Shown here piece by piece: positions 8,850-17,875 of a stretch of DNA of 64,000 bases. The translations under genes were made by a program, and so were the position numbers. Within the stretch, counting starts at the first letter, position 1; each line of letters opens with the position of its first letter. The DNA is from an uncultured Collinsella sp. (GTDB lineage Bacteria > Actinomycetota > Coriobacteriia > Coriobacteriales > Coriobacteriaceae). The stretch is from assembly GCA_900541135.1 (NCBI GenBank), contig UQIG01000005.1, positions 1-64,000 of the forward strand, read 5' to 3'. The notes beneath the pieces were generated by a model that searched no databases, had not been told where the DNA came from, and saw nothing but the letters and a program-made list of their open reading frames with translations.

Positions 8850-11492
8850 ATGTTAGATAGATTTACCGATCGAGCGCGCAAGGTCATGTCGATGGCCAAA
8901 CAGGAGGCGCTCGATCTGCACTCAAATAAGGTGGGCACCGAGCACCTGCTGCTCGCACTCGCCAAGGAGGACGAGGGCATCGCTGCCGAGGCGCTGCGCT
9001 CGCTTGATATCTCCTACGACGACATCATGGACACCCTCAAGGAGGTCCAGACCACGGTTCCCGAGCCCAGTGAGGAGACCGAGGCGGCCAAGCTCGCCTT
9101 TACGCCGCTCGTCATTAGTGTGATGGAGCGTTCATTCCGCGTGGCGCGTGAGAACAACCAGACCTACGTGTCGACCGAGCACTTGCTGATCGGAATCGTC
9201 GAAGAGGGAAACGGCATGGCCATGGACATCCTCATGCGCCTGGGTGTGTCGTCCGCCTCCATCAAAAAGGCTATCGAGAAACTCACTGCCAAGGACCAGG
9301 ACAAGAAGCGTCCGCTCGCCGGCGCCGGTGCTGGTCGTCCCGGTGCGGGCCTGCCGTTCTTTAGCGGCTCGGATGCCTCTCAGCAAAAGGGGAGTGGCAC
9401 CGATACGCTTAAGCAGTTCGCGACCAACCTCACGCAGAAGGCGCGCGATGGCGAGCTCGACCCCGTGATCGGTCGCGAAAAGGAAGTCCAGCGTATGATG
9501 GAAATTCTTTCGCGCCGCACCAAGAACAACCCGCTTATTCTGGGCGACCCCGGCGTGGGCAAGACGGCCATCGTCGAGGGCCTGGCTCAGCAGATTGCAG
9601 CCGGCAACGTGCCCGAGAACCTCATGAACCAGAATATCTGGACGCTCGACCTGCCGGGCCTCGTGGCGGGCGCCAAGTATCGTGGCGAGTTTGAGGAGCG
9701 CCTCAAGAACGTGATCCAGGAGGCCACCGAGGCCGACGACGTCATCCTGTTTATCGATGAGATGCACACCATCATCGGTGCCGGTTCTGCCGAGGGCTCC
9801 ATCGACGCGAGCTCCATGCTCAAGCCCGTGCTCGCGCGCGGCGCCTTCCAGATTATCGGCGCCACCACGGCCGAGGAATTCCGCAAGTACCTCACCAAGG
9901 ATCCGGCCTTCGAGCGTCGCTTCCAGACCATCGATGTCGAGGAGCCGAGCGTCGAGGACACGGTCAAGATCCTGACCGCGCTCAAGCCGCGCTACGAGGA
10001 GCACCACCATGTGCGCTATACGCAGGGTGCTATCGAGGCCGCCGCGAACCTTTCCAACCGCTACATCCAGGATCGCTTCCTGCCCGATAAGGCCATCGAC
10101 CTCATTGACGAGGCCGGCGCACGCGCTCGCATCGCCGCGAATCGCGCGCCCGAGCCGGTGCGCGAGGCCGAGCATCGCATAGAGGAGCTCAAGGCCGCCG
10201 CGCAGGAGGCCACCGAGAGCGACGACATGAACAAGGCCGCCGAGATCACCGAGCAGCAGAAGGCCGCCGAGATTGAACTCGCCGAGGCCAAGGCCGCCTG
10301 GACCGCCGAGCTCGATGCCAGCCCGCTCACCATCGATGTCTCTCAGATCGCCGACATCGTGTCCGTGACTTCGGGCGTGCCGGTGTCCTCGCTTACCGAG
10401 AGCGAGAGCCGTCGCCTGCTGCAAGCCGAAAGCGTGCTCAAGACGCGCATCATCGGTCAGGATGAGGCTGTCGAGGCAGTTGCCAAGGCCGTGCGCCGCA
10501 GCCGTTCGCCGCTCAAGGACCCGCGTCGCCCCGGCGGCAGCTTTATCTTCCTGGGTCCCACCGGCACGGGCAAGACCGAGCTCGCCAAGACGCTCGCCGA
10601 GTACCTCTTTGGCAGCAAGGATGCACTCATCAGCTTCGACATGTCCGAGTTCGGTAGCGAGTTCGAGGTCTCCAAGCTCATCGGTAGCCCTCCGGGTTAC
10701 GTCGGTCACGACGAGGGCGGCCAGCTCACCAAGGCCGTTCGTCGCCACCCGTACTCGGTCGTGCTGTTCGACGAGATCGAGAAGGCGCATCCCGACATCT
10801 TCAACATCCTGCTGCAGGTGCTGGAGGAGGGTCGTCTGACCGATAGCCAGGGCAAGACGGTTGACTTCCGCAACACCGTGATCATCATGACGTCCAACGT
10901 GGGCGCCCGCGAGATTGCGCAGGATGCGAGCGTTGGCTTTGGCACCACCGGCGAGCAGGGTCTTACCTCGAGCGAGATTAAGGGTCGTGCGATGGGCGAA
11001 CTTAAGCGCCTGTTCCGCCCCGAGCTGCTCAACCGTATCGACGACATCGTGGTGTTCCAGAAGCTTTCGGGCGAGAATCTGACCAAGATCGCGCACCTGC
11101 TGGTGGACGACCTGCGTCAACGCCTGATTGCCAACGGCATGAACATCAAGCTCACCGATGCGGCCTACGACAAGATTGTGGCCGAGGGCACCGACCTCAC
11201 CAATGGCGCGCGTCCGCTGCGCCGTGCCATCCAAAAGCTCATTGAGGACCCGCTGTCCGAGGAACTGCTGGCCGGTGAGTGGGGCGAGGGCGATACCGTT
11301 CAGTGCGATGTGGCCGACGGCAAGTTTGTCTTTAGTCACGGCACGGGCGAGATTCCGGCACCGCGTCCGGCGGGCACGCTCGGTGGCGATACCGCCCCGG
11401 CGGCTCCGCACACCGGCAACGTCGCGCCCGTGAGCGGCGGCGTGACCTCGGGCCCCGGCGGCATGATGCAAGCCGGTTCCGGCGCGCTGTAG
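8850..11492 (+). CDS. clpC: ATP-dependent Clp protease ATP-binding subunit ClpC
   Basis: This AAA+ unfoldase of 880 residues feeds substrates to ClpP in the cytoplasm. It has the Clp N-terminal repeat domain (about 1-145), a first ATPase domain with Walker A GDPGVGKT (from residue 232), a middle helical region with many Glu/Ala/Lys (about 400-470), and a second ATPase domain with GPTGTGKT (from residue 569). A Gly/Ala/Pro-rich tail follows. The start at 8850 (MLDRFTDRARKVMSMAKQEA) has AAGGAAACG upstream; upstream in-frame codons from 8817 give a poor N-terminus. No ctsR/mcsAB genes are adjacent, unlike in many Firmicutes. The gene ends at a strong terminator. Confidence 0.95.
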   Translation: MLDRFTDRARKVMSMAKQEALDLHSNKVGTEHLLLALAKEDEGIAAEALRSLDISYDDIMDTLKEVQTTVPEPSEETEAAKLAFTPLVISVMERSFRVARENNQTYVSTEHLLIGIVEEGNGMAMDILMRLGVSSASIKKAIEKLTAKDQDKKRPLAGAGAGRPGAGLPFFSGSDASQQKGSGTDTLKQFATNLTQKARDGELDPVIGREKEVQRMMEILSRRTKNNPLILGDPGVGKTAIVEGLAQQIAAGNVPENLMNQNIWTLDLPGLVAGAKYRGEFEERLKNVIQEATEADDVILFIDEMHTIIGAGSAEGSIDASSMLKPVLARGAFQIIGATTAEEFRKYLTKDPAFERRFQTIDVEEPSVEDTVKILTALKPRYEEHHHVRYTQGAIEAAANLSNRYIQDRFLPDKAIDLIDEAGARARIAANRAPEPVREAEHRIEELKAAAQEATESDDMNKAAEITEQQKAAEIELAEAKAAWTAELDASPLTIDVSQIADIVSVTSGVPVSSLTESESRRLLQAESVLKTRIIGQDEAVEAVAKAVRRSRSPLKDPRRPGGSFIFLGPTGTGKTELAKTLAEYLFGSKDALISFDMSEFGSEFEVSKLIGSPPGYVGHDEGGQLTKAVRRHPYSVVLFDEIEKAHPDIFNILLQVLEEGRLTDSQGKTVDFRNTVIIMTSNVGAREIAQDASVGFGTTGEQGLTSSEIKGRAMGELKRLFRPELLNRIDDIVVFQKLSGENLTKIAHLLVDDLRQRLIANGMNIKLTDAAYDKIVAEGTDLTNGARPLRRAIQKLIEDPLSEELLAGEWGEGDTVQCDVADGKFVFSHGTGEIPAPRPAGTLGGDTAPAAPHTGNVAPVSGGVTSGPGGMMQAGSGAL

Positions 11493-11517
11493 GGCGTGGC
11501 GACAATTTGATACGCGC

Positions 11518-11551
11518 AATCGAGGCGCTCCGGAAAGGGCGCCTCGATTTG
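11518..11551 (+). terminator. Rho-independent terminator after clpC
   Basis: AATCGAGGCGC pairs with GCGCCTCGATT around a 10-base loop, followed by a short T-run. Confidence 0.8.
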
Positions 11552-11706
11552 TAGAGCTGCGGAAGTTGTGACCGTTACGCTATACGGTCCACCGTTAGCC
11601 GATGATGCGAGGGCGCTCGGCGTTTTCGACTGGTTTATGCACGCAAAGTCTGGGAATATACAAGTCGCATGTCTTACTGTCTAACCAGTTGCGCCAAGGA
11701 GGCACC

Positions 11707-13164
11707 ATGGACTACAAGATTACCGGCTACGAGCCCGCCCAGCTGTTCCATTTCTTTGAGGAGGTCAGCGCGATCCCCCGTGGGTCTGGCAACGAGAAGG
11801 GCATCAGCGATTTCCTGGTCGCGTTTGCCAAGGAGCGCGGTCTCGATGTGTATCAGGACGAGGTCTACAACGTCATCATTCGCAAGCCCGCATCTGCCGG
11901 CGCCGAGAATGCCCCGACCGTGATGCTGCAGGGCCACATCGATATGGTGTGCGACAAGTTGGGCTCCGTTGAGCACGACTTTACGACCGATGGTATCGAC
12001 CTGGTCGTCAAGGACGGCGTCCTTACCGCCAACGGCACCACCCTGGGCGCCGACAATGGTATCGCCGTCGCGCTTATGCTTACTGTGCTCAACGACGATT
12101 CGATTGCCCATCCGGCCCTCGAGTGCGTGTTCACCACCGACGAGGAGACCGGCCTGGTTGGCGCCGAGACGCTCGACAAGTCCCAGATCAGCGCCCGCAC
12201 CATGATCAACCTCGACTCCGAGGAGGAGGGCGTTGCCACCGTCAGCTGCGCCGGCGGCGTCGTCGTTACCTACACCTGCCCCATCGTGCGCGAGCACAAG
12301 ACCGGTAGCACCCTCACGCTCGACATTTCCGGTCTGTTGGGCGGCCACTCCGGCAGTGATATCAACCTGGAGCGCGGCAACGGAAACCTCATCATGGCCC
12401 GCATCATCGACCGCCTGATGGTCGCCGGCGAGCCCGCCATCGTCAGCTTCAACGGCGGCACCAAGGACAACGCCATCAACCGTGAGTGCAAGGCCGTTCT
12501 GGTCTATGCCGATCACGCTGCCGCCGAGGCCGCGGCCCAGATCGCAAAGGGCATCATCGCCGACGTCACTGCCGAGCTCGAGGTCTTCGACCCCGGCTTT
12601 ACCTGCACCGTCGAGATTGCCGACGACGCCGAGGTCGAGGCCATGGACGAGAAGTCCGCGCTTGCCCTCATCCGCGCCCTGCGTCTTGCCCCTAACGGCG
12701 TGATTCGCCGCAACGTCGCCACCGACGGCTCCGTCGAGGTTTCCTCCAACATCGGCGTGGTCGCCACCTCCGATGGCGAGGTCAAGATTATGCTGTCCCC
12801 GCGCTCCTCGATCACCTCGCTGCAGAACGAGTTCAAGGACCGCCTGCAGACGCTTGCCGATGTCCTGGGCTTCGACGCCAAGTTTGAGTTCGAGTATCCC
12901 GGCTGGAGCTATGCCGAGCATTCGCCGGTCCGCGAAGTCTTTGTCGAGAGCTATCGAGAGCTCTTTGGCTCCGAGCTGCGCATCGAGTCCATTCACGCCG
13001 GCCTTGAGTGCGGCCTGTTTGCCGAGGCTCTGCACGGCCTGGACGCCATCGCCGTGGGCCCGACGCTCTCCGATGTCCATACCCCGGACGAGAGCATGGA
13101 GCTCGCTTCTGCCGAGCGCTTCTACGAGCTGCTCATCGACGTCCTCAAGCGCCTCGCTGCGTAA
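11707..13164 (+). CDS. pepD: Aminoacyl-histidine dipeptidase (PepD-type, peptidase M20)
   Basis: The protein of 485 residues is a cytoplasmic Zn2+ dipeptidase that cleaves Xaa-His (carnosine-like) and related dipeptides. M20 signatures are visible: LQGHIDMVCDK (metal His/Asp), LGADNGIA, TTDEETGLVGA (catalytic and metal Glu) and SIHAGLECGLF near the C-terminus. The start at 11707 is set by a full AAGGAGG eight bases upstream and gives the usual short N-terminus before the SAIPRGSGNEKG motif; the frame extends upstream without support. The gene is monocistronic, between two terminators. Length is normal for the family. Confidence 0.93.
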   Translation: MDYKITGYEPAQLFHFFEEVSAIPRGSGNEKGISDFLVAFAKERGLDVYQDEVYNVIIRKPASAGAENAPTVMLQGHIDMVCDKLGSVEHDFTTDGIDLVVKDGVLTANGTTLGADNGIAVALMLTVLNDDSIAHPALECVFTTDEETGLVGAETLDKSQISARTMINLDSEEEGVATVSCAGGVVVTYTCPIVREHKTGSTLTLDISGLLGGHSGSDINLERGNGNLIMARIIDRLMVAGEPAIVSFNGGTKDNAINRECKAVLVYADHAAAEAAAQIAKGIIADVTAELEVFDPGFTCTVEIADDAEVEAMDEKSALALIRALRLAPNGVIRRNVATDGSVEVSSNIGVVATSDGEVKIMLSPRSSITSLQNEFKDRLQTLADVLGFDAKFEFEYPGWSYAEHSPVREVFVESYRELFGSELRIESIHAGLECGLFAEALHGLDAIAVGPTLSDVHTPDESMELASAERFYELLIDVLKRLAA

Positions 13165-13220
13165 AGGTTGCGCTAGCAGCAGTCCGAGCCACGTGCTAGC
13201 GGATTGCAAATGACATTATG

Positions 13221-13265
13221 AGAGGGGGCATCCGGTCTTTTGCGACGGGTGTCCCCTCTCTTTTG
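13221..13265 (+). terminator. Rho-independent terminator after pepD
   Basis: AGAGGGGGCA pairs with TGTCCCCTCT and is followed by CTTTT. It also separates pepD from the convergent hipA. Confidence 0.7.
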
Positions 13266-13291
13266 TTTGATAATTGCGAAATTAAGGCCAC

Positions 13292-14596
13292 CTAGTCCAT
13301 TTCTGCCTTGATGAGGTCGAGGGTGCGCTGGCAGTTTTCGCGGACGGGGCCGAGCATATGCTCGCGCAGGTCCGCCATGCCGGGCAGGTCGGCGTATTCG
13401 TCCATGACCTCTTCCATGCAAATGGGCACCTCGTAGGCGAGGTCCATCATGGTCGCAAAGCAAAACTTCTCGGATAGCCCGGCATCGGTGAGTGCCGCCT
13501 CCAGCGCGGGGTCGCCCATACCGTGGTATCGGCGGATAGCGCCTGGACCGATGCGCCCCACACGATTTTCGCCGCCAACGCTCATGGCAAGGCGCGCCCG
13601 GCGGCGCATGCGCTCGTATGCCAGCCCCGATGCGACATCGTACATGGGTGCGAGCGCCGCGTTTGTGCCTTTGCCAAGGATGAGCGAGTAGTTTTTAGCG
13701 TGTGCGTCAGGCGCTCCGATAATGGCGTTATAGAACAACATATAGGTAAAAAGCACAAGATTCATGTGGTGGGGGACTGTGTTAATCAGTCGTTCTTGGA
13801 TGTCTCGTGTAGTTGGTCCTCCGTCGGCGGTGTATTTCTGGATTGGCAATACACCGAGCGCCTGGCAAAAGTCCTCCTGATGCAGCCTTTCGATATTTCC
13901 GCTGCTATTGACCATTCTGTCGTACCGTTCAACGACGAGCGCGGCTTCGTCTTCAAATGTGTAATAGGAGACGTTGGCAGTTGGAATGCCAACACGCCGA
14001 GCCGTTTTCATGCAGACGAATTCGTTTAAGGCCTGATGTTTGAACCCAACGACACCATTTTTGAAGATATGGGTAGTGGGGGATGACCCTAGACATTCGC
14101 ACCATTGGCCATCATGCCAAGCTAGTGCAAATTTGCCTTGATTGCCGCCCAGGGACCAGCTTTCGTTGGAGCCCATCCATGTCTCTCTTTCGTCATCGCG
14201 AATTGCTTTGAGCTTGTGAGCGATTTGAGAATTGGTAAGCGGGCGGTATGCCGAGACCCTGCCGCGGGCGGCGTCTAATTGATCGGCTCGACAAAACTGA
14301 ACGGCCCCCGCGCAGTCTAGACCGATATGGCACAAGAGGGCGACGGGGTTGTTGGATGCAACATCATGCTCGGTGGCAATAGCGCGACGCTGCTCTTGAC
14401 TGTCGGGCAAAAGGCCAAATAGGAACGGGCGGACGATGCTATGGCCATACGTGCGATTGGAAAGCGGCATTGTTAGCGATAACGGTGCTCCGCGATAGGT
14501 TGGGGCGTATGCAAAGCTGCAGAGTCCATGCTCGTCTTGGCGGAGAGTGCCGGCGATTTCGCCACAAATGAGGGTCGCGAGCTCCATCTCTGCCAT
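13292..14596 (-). CDS. hipA: HipA-type serine/threonine kinase toxin
   Basis: The protein of 434 residues matches the HipA layout: an N-terminal coupling domain (about 1-100) and the kinase-like core. Visible elements are the P-loop-like SLGGNQGKFAL (148-158), the catalytic segment GAPDAHAKN with D297 and N302, and the metal-binding PMYD with D320. In E. coli HipA phosphorylates glutamyl-tRNA synthetase and stops growth; targets differ among homologues, so the target here is unknown. The ATG follows the hipB TAA with no gap, indicating translational coupling. All key catalytic residues are present, so it is likely active. Confidence 0.88.
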   Translation of the reverse strand: MAEMELATLICGEIAGTLRQDEHGLCSFAYAPTYRGAPLSLTMPLSNRTYGHSIVRPFLFGLLPDSQEQRRAIATEHDVASNNPVALLCHIGLDCAGAVQFCRADQLDAARGRVSAYRPLTNSQIAHKLKAIRDDERETWMGSNESWSLGGNQGKFALAWHDGQWCECLGSSPTTHIFKNGVVGFKHQALNEFVCMKTARRVGIPTANVSYYTFEDEAALVVERYDRMVNSSGNIERLHQEDFCQALGVLPIQKYTADGGPTTRDIQERLINTVPHHMNLVLFTYMLFYNAIIGAPDAHAKNYSLILGKGTNAALAPMYDVASGLAYERMRRRARLAMSVGGENRVGRIGPGAIRRYHGMGDPALEAALTDAGLSEKFCFATMMDLAYEVPICMEEVMDEYADLPGMADLREHMLGPVRENCQRTLDLIKAEMD

Positions 14597-15028
14597 TTAT
14601 TTCACAACCTTGCAGCCAAAGGAGAGGTTTGAAGTGCCGGAAAGGCCTTGCTCGGCTGCGATTTGGGCCAGCAAGGCACCATAGGAAGATGGCGTTCCTT
14701 GTCGAGTGGGTCGTCTGCCTGCGCTTGGCTTTGGCAGGGTATTCGAGTTCGCGATAGGGAGGTTCACTATCGTCGTCGGATGTTCGGAGGGCGATGCGAT
14801 GGAGTCGTTATCGCTTTGCGCGAAGAGACCAATGCCGAGTGCGTTAAAGACGGTCAGCAACTTGTCGAGTCGAATGCCCGTGGCGTCTCCTAGCTCGAGC
14901 GATGCGAGCAGGCGTTCCGAAACACCGGCTTTTTTAGCGAGGGCGGCACGGGTGATCCCCTGCGCCTCGCGCGCCTGACGCACGTAGATGCCGGCTTGGC
15001 GCGGCGTGGTGATGGGAAGGGTATCCAT
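14597..15028 (-). CDS. hipB: HipB-type antitoxin / HTH repressor
   Basis: The protein of 143 residues has an N-terminal Xre/Cro helix-turn-helix (about 10-70; AGIYVRQAREAQGITRAALA then KKAGVSERLLASLELGDATG) and a long, low-complexity C-terminal tail ending SFGCKVVK. In HipBA systems the antitoxin binds the kinase and represses the operon. The C-terminal tail is longer than that of E. coli HipB. Start: ATG at 15028 with AGGAG upstream. Repeated TGCAGACTTTTGCAT elements directly upstream are the expected operators. Confidence 0.87.
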   Translation of the reverse strand: MDTLPITTPRQAGIYVRQAREAQGITRAALAKKAGVSERLLASLELGDATGIRLDKLLTVFNALGIGLFAQSDNDSIASPSEHPTTIVNLPIANSNTLPKPSAGRRPTRQGTPSSYGALLAQIAAEQGLSGTSNLSFGCKVVK

Positions 15029-15043
15029 GGCAATCTCCTAACG

Positions 15044-15084
15044 TGCAGACTTTTGCATCCTAGTATGACATGCAAAAGTCTGCA
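15044..15084. promoter_or_regulatory. hipBA operator: paired inverted repeats
   Basis: TGCAGACTTTTGCAT (15044-15058) and its exact reverse complement (15070-15084) lie 15 bp before hipB, 11 bp apart. A third related site (ATGCAAAACTCTGCAT) lies inside the mntP terminator at 15097-15112. This is the usual layout for cooperative HipB binding. Confidence 0.75.
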
Positions 15085-15086
15085 TG

Positions 15087-15118
15087 AAAAGGCCTCATGC
15101 AAAACTCTGCATGAGGCC
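15087..15118 (-). terminator. mntP terminator that also carries a hip half-site pair
   Basis: GGCCTCATGCA and TGCATGAGGCC form a perfect 11-bp stem with a 6-base loop, followed by TTTT on the minus strand. The arms contain the ATGCA / TGCAT ends of the hip operator. Confidence 0.75.
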
Positions 15119-15148
15119 TCATACGGACGTTTAGTTTTGAAGGGTGTT

Positions 15149-15732
15149 TTACAGCACCAAAATCCCCAGGTGCTCCAGCAAAATCTTGAGGCCGATGAGG
15201 ATGAGCACGACGCCGCCCACGATGGTGGCGGGTTTTCGTAGCGCTCGCCAAAGGTGTGGCCGATCGCTACGCCGGCGACGGAGAAGATAAACGTTGTGAC
15301 TCCGATAAGCGATACAGCGGGAACGATGTCAACCGAGAGCGCAGCAAATGAGATGCCCACGGCCAGGGCGTCGATTGAGGTGGCGATAGCCAGAATCAGG
15401 TACTCACCCAGGTCAATCTTTTCGGCATCCTTGCCGTCGCTCTCGTCCTCATCCTCGTCTTCGGTAAAGGCCTCCCACAGCATTTTGCCGCCGATAAAGG
15501 CCAAAAGGATAAAGGCGATCCAATGGTCGATGGGTCCGATGATGCTCATGAATTGACTGCCGAGCGCCCATCCGATTACGGGCATGCCGGCCTGGAAGCC
15601 GCCAAAGAACAGGCCGAGCACTACGGCGACCTTAAGGTTGATCTTCTTCATGCCAAGGCCCTTGCAGATGGATACGGCAAAGGCGTCCATCGAAAGGCCG
15701 ATAGCGAGCAATACGAGCTCTGCGAGTCCCAT
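15149..15732 (-). pseudogene. mntP: Manganese efflux pump MntP, frameshifted near the 3' end
   Basis: The 5' 165 codons encode a clear MntP: MGLAELVLLAIGLSMDAFAV, the conserved Asp residues, six membrane segments and an acidic linker EDEDEDESDGKDAEK. At 15233-15236 an A-run on the coding strand has four A where the frame needs five. One added A restores KPATIVGGVVLILIGLKILL and a stop at 15149, the usual length (194 residues). Without it the frame reads through to 14890 inside hipB with no MntP similarity. The gene spans 584 bases, one short of a multiple of three. Start: ATG at 15732 with AAAGGGAG. This is either a real null or phase-variable allele or a homopolymer sequencing error. Confidence 0.82.
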
Positions 15733-15784
15733 AGTCTGGCTCCCTTTCTGCGGGCGGGCCCGCGTGTACCTCTTGGGGGAGTAA

Positions 15785-15925
15785 CAAAAAAGACCCGTGG
15801 CGTACGCGTTGTGCGCACAGCCACGAGTCTCGTTCATTAAGGCAAGCCAGACCGCATCGGCCAGTATGTTGACTTGCCGCGCCACCGGAGGCGAACCCGG
15901 TCACGCGACTACTCCCTCATTTATG
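15785..15925 (-). promoter_or_regulatory. yybP-ykoY (Mn2+) riboswitch with terminator platform
   Basis: On the minus strand the leader of mntP begins GGGAGTAG, has a GACCGGG...CCGGT stem, the conserved GTCAACATACTGG and a GCTTGCC segment, matching the yybP-ykoY aptamer (about 15834-15922). A terminator stem AGACTCGTGGC/GCCACGGGTCT with TTTTTT (15785-15830) follows. Known members sense Mn2+ and turn on efflux genes by antitermination. The aptamer looks intact even though the gene downstream is frameshifted. Confidence 0.82.
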
Positions 15926-16079
15926 CGAATCCCGATGCTACCACATAAGCAGCTCATTTGGATTGGGGCTCTCAGCTGTGTTCGCTCATTCTGTAAGCAT
16001 CGGATTTTGCGGGCGTCACAGGGGCAAACCGTGAGAAACTTATTGACGTTTATGGAGCGTATACGATGGGAGCGATGCC

Positions 16080-17147
16080 TTGGATAAGAACGAGCTGCAA
16101 AAGCGTATGGAACAGGCCATTCGCCTGACGGCACCTGGCCAGCCGATCCGCACCGCCCTCGACATGATCATTGCCGGTCACCTGGGTGCCCTTATCTGCG
16201 TCGGCGACACCGAAAACGTGCTCGCTGCCGGTAACGACGGCTTCCCGCTCAACATTTCGTTTACCTCGAACCGCCTGTTCGAGCTTTCCAAGATGGACGG
16301 TGCCATCGTTATCGATGGCGACCTCACCCAGATCATGCGCGCCAACTTCCACCTCAATCCCGATCCCTCGCTTGCCACGAGTGAGACGGGCATGCGTCAC
16401 CGCACCGCCGCTCGCATGTCGGTGCTCACCGACGCCATCGTGATCTCGGTTTCGGCTCGTCGTGCCGTCGTCAACGTGTACGTCCACGGTAAGAGCTACG
16501 AGATTCAGCCTGTCACCACCATCATGAGCTCGGTCAACCAGCTCGTTGCCACGCTCCAGACCACCCGTCAGTCGCTCGATCGCTCCCTGCTGCGCCTGAC
16601 GGCCCTCGAGCTCGACGACTACGTTACGCTCGCCGACATTACCGGTATTTTCTCGAGCTTCGAGATCATGCAACAGGCAAAGACCGAGCTTAAGGATTGC
16701 ATCGTCAAGCTGGGTAACCAGGGCAAGCTCGTGCAGATGCAGCTCGAGCAGCTCGCGGGCTCCAGCATGGATACCGAATACGACTTGATGATCCGCGACT
16801 ACGCAAGCGATTCCTCCGAGGCAAACGCCGAGAAGATTCGCGCCGAGCTGAGCCGCATGACGCCTAAGGACCTGTCCGACCCGCAGCACGTGGCGGCAGT
16901 TCTGGGCTATGACGACCTGGACGAGGACTCCGTCATGACGCCGCTGGGCCTGCGCACGCTTTCGCGCGTGTCCGTCGTGCGCGACGGCGTGGCCGAGAAG
17001 ATCGTCGACGAGTACGGCTCGCTGCAGGAGCTCATGGATGACATCAGCGAGGATCCGGAGCGCCTGGGCGACTTTGGCGTCAACAACCCTGCCATTCTTG
17101 CGGACTCCCTGTACCGCATGAAGGGCACCAAACAAGGGAACGCATAA
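16080..17147 (+). CDS. disA: DNA integrity scanning diadenylate cyclase DisA
   Basis: The protein of 355 residues makes cyclic di-AMP from two ATP and scans DNA for lesions. The DAC domain carries DGA (73-75) and RHRTA (106-110). A helical linker (about 150-285) and a C-terminal helix-hairpin-helix DNA-binding domain (LRTLSRVSVVRDGVAEKIVD) follow. No in-frame ATG lies nearby; translation most likely starts at TTG 16080, with GGGAG six bases upstream. The stop overlaps the ispD start by one base (TAATG), so disA, ispD and ispF form one coupled operon. Confidence 0.93.
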   Translation: MDKNELQKRMEQAIRLTAPGQPIRTALDMIIAGHLGALICVGDTENVLAAGNDGFPLNISFTSNRLFELSKMDGAIVIDGDLTQIMRANFHLNPDPSLATSETGMRHRTAARMSVLTDAIVISVSARRAVVNVYVHGKSYEIQPVTTIMSSVNQLVATLQTTRQSLDRSLLRLTALELDDYVTLADITGIFSSFEIMQQAKTELKDCIVKLGNQGKLVQMQLEQLAGSSMDTEYDLMIRDYASDSSEANAEKIRAELSRMTPKDLSDPQHVAAVLGYDDLDEDSVMTPLGLRTLSRVSVVRDGVAEKIVDEYGSLQELMDDISEDPERLGDFGVNNPAILADSLYRMKGTKQGNA

Positions 17148-17875
17148 TGGCGCCCGTATGCGCCGTGGTCGTTGCCGGTGGCAGCGGCCAGCGCTTTGGT
17201 AACCCCGGTGGCAAGCAGCTCGTCAATGTAGCGGGCCGTCCGCTTATGAGCTGGTCCATCCGCGCGTTTGACCGTAGCGATAAGGTCGGCCACATCGTGG
17301 TGGTTTGCCCTGCCGAGCGCCGTGCCGAGATGCGCCGCCTGGCCATCGACCCGTTTGACTATGACACGCCCATCAGCTTTGCCGATGCCGGCGATACCCG
17401 TCAGGATTCCACCCGTGCCGGCGTGCATGCGGTTCCGGCGGGCTTTGAATACGTCGCCATTCACGACGGCGCTCGTCCGCTCATTACCACCGAGGCCATC
17501 GATCACGCTATCGACGTGCTGGTGAGTGACCGCGCCCTTGATGGTGTCGTGTGCGGTCAGCCCGCGATCGACACGCTCAAGATCGTTGACGGCGACAATA
17601 TCGTCGAGACTCCGCCGCGTGAGCTCTACTGGGCCGCGCAGACGCCGCAGATCTTTAGCGTCGATGCTATGAAGCGCGCCCATGCCGCGGCGATTGCCGA
17701 GGGCTTTATCGGTACCGACGATTCATCGCTGGTCGAGCGCATGGGCGGGCGCGTCCGCTGTGTCCAGAGCCCGCGCGACAACCTTAAGGTGACGGTGCCC
17801 GAGGACCTGCGTCCCGTAACTGCGATTCTGCTTGGCCGCATGGCCGAGGGAGAGGACCTTCCCCATGTTCAGTAA
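17147..17875 (+). CDS. ispD: 2-C-methyl-D-erythritol 4-phosphate cytidylyltransferase
   Basis: The protein of 242 residues performs the third step of the MEP isoprenoid pathway: MEP plus CTP to CDP-ME. The nucleotide-binding loop VVAGGSGQRFGNPGGKQ is at the N-terminus, followed by HDGARPL and the C-terminal EDL segment. It starts on the last base of the disA stop and overlaps ispF by 11 bp. Length and motifs are standard. Confidence 0.94.
   Translation: MAPVCAVVVAGGSGQRFGNPGGKQLVNVAGRPLMSWSIRAFDRSDKVGHIVVVCPAERRAEMRRLAIDPFDYDTPISFADAGDTRQDSTRAGVHAVPAGFEYVAIHDGARPLITTEAIDHAIDVLVSDRALDGVVCGQPAIDTLKIVDGDNIVETPPRELYWAAQTPQIFSVDAMKRAHAAAIAEGFIGTDDSSLVERMGGRVRCVQSPRDNLKVTVPEDLRPVTAILLGRMAEGEDLPHVQ

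Noticed and set aside
9132..11519. Long minus-strand open frame of about 800 codons opposite clpC
   Set aside because: Antisense shadow of clpC; composition is that of reversed clpC codons.
14890..15885. Single 331-codon minus-strand frame covering mntP and part of hipB
   Set aside because: It begins inside the riboswitch and continues past a frameshift into hipB; only the middle is MntP, so it is annotated as a frameshifted mntP.
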